From Candidatus Heimdallarchaeota archaeon B3_Heim (GTDB lineage: Archaea > Asgardarchaeota > Heimdallarchaeia > Hodarchaeales > Hodarchaeaceae): a stretch of DNA of 64,000 nt. The notes beneath the pieces are model-generated. The model was given only the letters and a program-made list of their open reading frames with translations. It was not told where the DNA came from and made no database searches. Shown piece by piece: positions 61,179 through 64,000 of this stretch; within the stretch, counting starts at the first letter, position 1; each line of letters opens with the position of its first letter. The translations under genes and the position numbers were made by a program. The stretch spans positions 62,001-126,000 of the forward strand of contig NJBF01000002.1 of NCBI GenBank assembly GCA_003144275.1. Direction: 5' to 3'.

Positions 61179-61319
61179 ATGAGTGATGTTAAGGAAATTA
61201 TTTTTAAAACACGAATTAACGAATCCCGACGCATAAAAATTCCCCCTTCATCAGACTTTTTCGAAACAGGGGAGGCAGTGCGTGTTACAGTCGAAAAACT
61301 AGCGGAGGCGGAGGCCTAA
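61179..61319 (+). CDS. AbrB/SpoVT-like small regulator
   Basis: 46 aa. A short strand-turn-strand (FKTRINESRRIKIPPSSD) and VRVTVEKL ending suggest an AbrB swapped-hairpin fold. It is the first gene of the terminal operon and is the likely ligand of the adjacent palindrome. The stop overlaps the next ATG by one base. Confidence 0.6.
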   Translation: MSDVKEIIFKTRINESRRIKIPPSSDFFETGEAVRVTVEKLAEAEA

Positions 61320-61711
61320 TGCCTCTTCGTACCGTTTTTGGTTTAGAGGGCAACCCTCTGGAGATTATACAATTCGAGGGGTTTGAATGTAATTGCTCTT
61401 TTTGTCAGGACTCAATTACTGAGGGGGTGGTAATCAGATATAACGAGCAGCAGAAGATAATATTATGTTTACCCTGTTTTGATTTTCTTCAGGAGGGTTT
61501 TGATTCAATCAGAGTCGGGCAGAGTCAGCCCCATTCAATCAAGGAAGTCGAAGCAACCACCGATCTCTCCCAGGACGAATTTCTAAACAAAGTCGTCCAA
61601 GACCCCCAAGCTCGGAATTTTTTGCTCCGACGCATGAAATTCCAAAATAATGTGACTCCTGATCCTGAGCTCGAAAAACGCATTCACTTTTTGGAGGCAG
61701 GTCCTCAATGA
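61319..61711 (+). CDS. Zinc-binding hypothetical protein
   Basis: 130 aa. CNCSFCQDSITEG and LCLPCFDFLQ form a four-Cys site in the first half; the rest is acidic and helical. Coupled to the next gene by ATGA. Confidence 0.65.
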   Translation: MPLRTVFGLEGNPLEIIQFEGFECNCSFCQDSITEGVVIRYNEQQKIILCLPCFDFLQEGFDSIRVGQSQPHSIKEVEATTDLSQDEFLNKVVQDPQARNFLLRRMKFQNNVTPDPELEKRIHFLEAGPQ

Positions 61712-62013
61712 CGGTTTCTTCTGAAAGTAGAGACAAGATTCCCGACTGGCGGACTTACTCTGATGAGGAAAAAGCTCAGCTGCAAAAAGAAGCATTAGAC
61801 ATTCTCAACAACTATGAGCTTCCTACCCCTAACGCAGACGATTCTATTCGACGGTTTAATCTTCCCAAGGGCTTTCAAATCCGTTGGAGAAAATGTGGAA
61901 AATCCTGTAGATGTCAGAACGGGGAGCTGCATGGTCCGTATTTGTATAAAGTAACCTATGACAAACAAACCAAAACCCAGCATTGGCTTTACATTGGGAG
62001 GTATGAGCCGTGA
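61708..62013 (+). CDS. DUF6788-like small protein
   Basis: 101 aa. The C-terminal half has KCGKSCRCQNGELHGPY, then a strand ending in HWLYIGR. This KCG-x-CxC-HGPY pattern is typical of small phage and plasmid proteins grouped as DUF6788. Cys-rich turn suggests zinc. The start carries an 18-bp word shared exactly with the 787-aa gene (encoding ESRDKI). Confidence 0.7.
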   Translation: MTVSSESRDKIPDWRTYSDEEKAQLQKEALDILNNYELPTPNADDSIRRFNLPKGFQIRWRKCGKSCRCQNGELHGPYLYKVTYDKQTKTQHWLYIGRYEP

Positions 62014-62246
62014 GCCGTTGGAATCATCCCAAAAACAAAAAGAAACCAGAACAGAGCATTTCGGAGACCGAACGCATTATTTTCGAGGATAAAGTTCCGC
62101 TCTCAAAGCAGAAGCAGGAAATATCCCCCAAACAAGCCTCTCTCTCGATTCAACAAGCCACTAAACTGTTGAATTATCACGGATCCATTCATCTGAGAAA
62201 CTTGACACCCAACTTGACAAACTTGACACGAAAGGAGCGAAAATGA
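62010..62246 (+). CDS. Small basic hypothetical protein
   Basis: 78 aa from GTG 62010, overlapping the previous stop (GTGA). Basic start, Gln/Lys-rich middle, and an end repeating NLTPNLTNLT because of three ACTTGACA words. Function unknown. Confidence 0.55.
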   Translation: MSRWNHPKNKKKPEQSISETERIIFEDKVPLSKQKQEISPKQASLSIQQATKLLNYHGSIHLRNLTPNLTNLTRKERK

Positions 62247-62450
62247 TCATGCCGAGATTAACATTTGAAGCACGAATGATCATAAGTAATAACCAAAATC
62301 TCTCATTAAGAAAACTTCAACATCTCTTGGTAGAAAAGACAGATATTAAGTATTCTCCTCAAGGGATTGCTAATTACAAGAAGACTCTTCCGACTTTGTC
62401 TAACTTGACAGTGTCCAAAAAAGTTGACACTCCACTCGAGAAACTTGACA
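62200..62450 (+). repeat. Cluster of ACTTGACA words
   Basis: Exact copies at 62200, 62212, 62221, 62403 and 62443, one AGTTGACA at 62422. They cross two genes and two codon phases. Spacing of the second group is 19 and 21 bp, about two helical turns. Confidence 0.6.
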
Positions 62451-62707
62451 CTGGAACTCCCAAAGCTCAAAAGAAGAAAACCAACGGAGAGAGCAAGAAA
62501 ATCCCCCCTAAGGATAATTCTAAGTTAATCATGGATTATAGCCGCGTGGTTAATTGTATCCATGTTAATATCAACCCAGTCCAACGTGAAACATTAATGG
62601 ATATTTGTGGGGGCTACAAAGTCGCTCGTGTGCGAAAATATCTTAGTGACACCTTGCTCATTGCACTAGGAATAGCACCAAAAACCAATTTGACGGAGGA
62701 ACAGTAA
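62243..62707 (+). CDS. DNA-binding-like protein with RHH-like C-terminus
   Basis: 154 aa. N-terminal helices (LTFEARMIISNNQNLSLRKL, then YSPQGIANYKKTL) resemble an HTH, a Thr/Lys linker follows, and the C-terminal 50 residues (CIHVNINPVQRETLMDICGG) look like an RHH. The gene carries ACTTGACA words, so it may bind its own coding DNA. Confidence 0.6.
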   Translation: MIMPRLTFEARMIISNNQNLSLRKLQHLLVEKTDIKYSPQGIANYKKTLPTLSNLTVSKKVDTPLEKLDTGTPKAQKKKTNGESKKIPPKDNSKLIMDYSRVVNCIHVNINPVQRETLMDICGGYKVARVRKYLSDTLLIALGIAPKTNLTEEQ

Positions 62708-62979
62708 TGCAAATGTTCAAAGTGAAAAGGAAATTACAAAGAATACGATGGAGTATTTATGGTCCTATTTATCGGAAAATAATCCTTCCAATTAAATTAA
62801 AACGATATGGAAAAGAATGTAAGCAATGTAAAAGAAAATACATCCCTCCACCGTATAAAACTCGTTTTTCATGTGCGACCATTGATTATTGTGCTGGGTG
62901 TGCTTACGATATGGATTCTCAGGTGATGTCAGAAGAAGAGCAGTGGGGATATGGAGAAGACTGGGAGGATGACTATTGA
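62707..62979 (+). CDS. Small zinc-finger-like protein
   Basis: 90 aa. CKQCKRKYIPP and CATIDYCAGCAYD provide four or more cysteines in a single site; acidic tail. Starts on the last base of the previous stop (TAATG). Confidence 0.6.
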   Translation: MQMFKVKRKLQRIRWSIYGPIYRKIILPIKLKRYGKECKQCKRKYIPPPYKTRFSCATIDYCAGCAYDMDSQVMSEEEQWGYGEDWEDDY

Positions 62980-63419
62980 TGCCTCTCTTACGATTCACTA
63001 AATTAATTCCATTGGTAAGAAATCACACAAAAACTCAGACCATGAGAATTCCCCGAAAGGTTCCTAAAAACTGGAAAACCAAAGAAAAAGTCTGGGATGT
63101 TGGAGACGTTCTTCATGTATATGTTCTGGAAAAATTAGGGGAAGGAAAGATCACTTCTATTACAAAGAAGAAATTACGAGATATCACTTTAGAAGATGCT
63201 CAGAAAGACGGGTTCCCGTCAATAGAAGAGTGTCAGAAATGTCTTATACAAATGCATAAGTGTGATCTGGACCAAGAATTTGAAATTGTTAATTATGATC
63301 CGTTCTGGTCTAAACAAACAGTAATGACTGAAACGGAGATAGCGGGTCTTGTTTTTTCAGGTTGGGGAGGTGGATTGGGGGATAGACTACAAAACACCGA
63401 TACGGAGGTAGAATCTTGA
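62979..63419 (+). CDS. ASCH/PUA-like protein
   Basis: 146 aa from ATG 62979. LRFTKLIPLVRNHTKTQTMR and VGDVLHVYVLEKLGEGKITSI, then DITLEDAQKDGFPSIEEC, match the ASCH fold (PUA-like beta barrel) that binds RNA or modified bases. Small ASCH proteins are common in phages. Coupled to both neighbours. Confidence 0.75.
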   Translation: MPLLRFTKLIPLVRNHTKTQTMRIPRKVPKNWKTKEKVWDVGDVLHVYVLEKLGEGKITSITKKKLRDITLEDAQKDGFPSIEECQKCLIQMHKCDLDQEFEIVNYDPFWSKQTVMTETEIAGLVFSGWGGGLGDRLQNTDTEVES

Positions 63420-63910
63420 CTATAGGCACGAAAGATCTTGTCGGCTTTCCTAGTTATAAAATCACAAAAGATGGGAAAATTTGGAGTAAAAGCCGCCGAA
63501 AATGGATAAAACCCTTTGAAAATCTACTTAAACATAGACCAAACAATCAGCCTTACTTACGAATAGCGCTCATTGATAAAAACAAAAAAAGAAGAAAGGT
63601 TATGGTTCATCGGTTAGTAGCAGAAACCTTTCTACCAAATCCAGATAAAAAACCTTTTGTGAATCACATTAACGGAAACAAACAAGATAATAATACTAAA
63701 AACTTGGAATGGACAACAAACAAGGAAAACAGTATCCATGCCAGTAAAAACAATCTTCTAAATAGGAAAATTTCAAACGAAGATGTAAAAAAGATTCGTT
63801 TATTGAGAGAAAGATTCGGGTTCACCCATAAAAACATAGCGAATTGTTTTCCAATAAAACGCCGAATGGTAGGGAGAATTTTAGCAAAAGAAAGGAGGCA
63901 ATATATTTGA
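63416..63910 (+). CDS. NUMOD4-HNH endonuclease (homing type)
   Basis: 164 aa from TTG 63416, overlapping the previous stop (TTGA). NUMOD4-like VGFPSYKITKDGKIWS is followed by the HNH core: VMVHRLVAETFLP, VNHINGNKQDNNTKNLEW, TTNKENSIHA. The C-terminal HTH (VKKIRLLRERFGFTHKNIA) would bind DNA. Free-standing homing enzymes of this type are typical of phages. Confidence 0.85.
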   Translation: MTIGTKDLVGFPSYKITKDGKIWSKSRRKWIKPFENLLKHRPNNQPYLRIALIDKNKKRRKVMVHRLVAETFLPNPDKKPFVNHINGNKQDNNTKNLEWTTNKENSIHASKNNLLNRKISNEDVKKIRLLRERFGFTHKNIANCFPIKRRMVGRILAKERRQYI

Positions 63911-64000
63911 CTCGTGGAGTTTATGAATGGGCTAACTGCAGTATCAATTTTCAGTCAGGTTGCAAGGCTGGCTGCGAATATTGCTATGCTCGACTGATAG
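63907..64000 (+). CDS. CxxxCxxC protein, radical-SAM-like (runs off the window)
   Basis: TTG start overlapping the HNH stop (TTGA). The first 31 residues include CKAGCEYCYAR, the CxxxCxxC iron-sulphur motif of radical SAM enzymes or of phage Gp37/DUF5131 proteins. Only the beginning is present, so the class is uncertain. Confidence 0.6.
   Translation, partial: MTRGVYEWANCSINFQSGCKAGCEYCYARLI

Overview
The window reads as archaeal chromosome running into a long block of mobile DNA. Archaeal signs are a tRNA-Ser(CGA) carrying two short introns (anticodon loop and T-loop), a TATA box about 30 nt ahead of a nearly leaderless MoxR gene, and secreted proteins with N-x-S/T sequons and Thr-rich membrane-proximal linkers. 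A SNAP/TPR-like protein next to ordinary archaeal genes makes an Asgard host, perhaps Heimdallarchaeia-like, my best guess. That is inference from composition and gene content, not a phylogeny.

Region 1 (1-8.6 kb) looks like host backbone: the N-terminal part of MutS, tRNA-Leu(CAG), a degenerate tRNA-Ser 5' fragment, an unknown 526-aa gene, the intron-bearing tRNA-Ser, a MoxR ATPase/von Willebrand A pair, a glycerophosphodiester phosphodiesterase, a PhzF-family protein and a SNAP-like helical repeat protein. An 11-bp word, ATATGGTAAGA, occurs six times between 6.5 and 9.2 kb, once as a perfect palindrome, and is probably an operator.

Region 2 (9.5-17.3 kb) starts the accessory DNA: winged-helix regulators, a 787-aa DNA-binding protein whose gene is packed with two short DNA words in all codon frames (a possible initiator or partition locus), a DUF488 protein, small membrane and zinc-ribbon proteins and decayed duplicates. 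Region 3 (17.3-32.8 kb) is one tightly coupled plus-strand operon: two giant membrane-anchored surface proteins (1711 and 1781 aa, the second with 25 copies of an 18-residue glycosylatable stalk repeat), membrane/coiled-coil proteins, and a P-loop ATPase with a C-terminal PD-(D/E)XK nuclease-like domain. Region 4 (33-39.2 kb) is an inverted cargo block on the minus strand: AAA ATPase plus Toprim-like protein, HicA-like toxin with a large HicB-like partner, a rhomboid protease and small proteins. A dispersed repeat sits near both ends. Region 5 (39.7-50.7 kb) has a PIN-like protein and a second plus-strand operon of about a dozen proteins, most with one N-terminal membrane helix and a very basic soluble domain, ending in a membrane-anchored kinase-like protein.

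Region 6 (51-61 kb) carries a ParB-DUF488 fusion, two related zinc-knuckle proteins, PD-(D/E)XK nucleases, a 1008-aa surface protein and a strong double operator. Region 7 (61.1 kb to the end) is a compact operon with early-phage or plasmid character: AbrB-like regulator, zinc proteins, a DUF6788-like protein, an ASCH-like protein, a NUMOD4/HNH endonuclease and the start of a CxxxCxxC (radical-SAM-like) protein.

Two features tie the element together. Each membrane-protein operon (17.3 and 41.7 kb) is divergent from a ribbon-helix-helix gene followed by a tiny membrane protein. Most plus-strand genes are joined by ATGA, GTGA or TTGA overlaps. The most economical reading is a large integrated element with a surface apparatus, a membrane-tethered nucleic-acid-binding apparatus, maintenance genes and a defence cargo. 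No capsid, portal, terminase, integrase or polymerase was recognised, so virus, conjugative element and something new all remain open. The layout recalls the aloposons described in Heimdallarchaeia, but that is from memory and was not compared.
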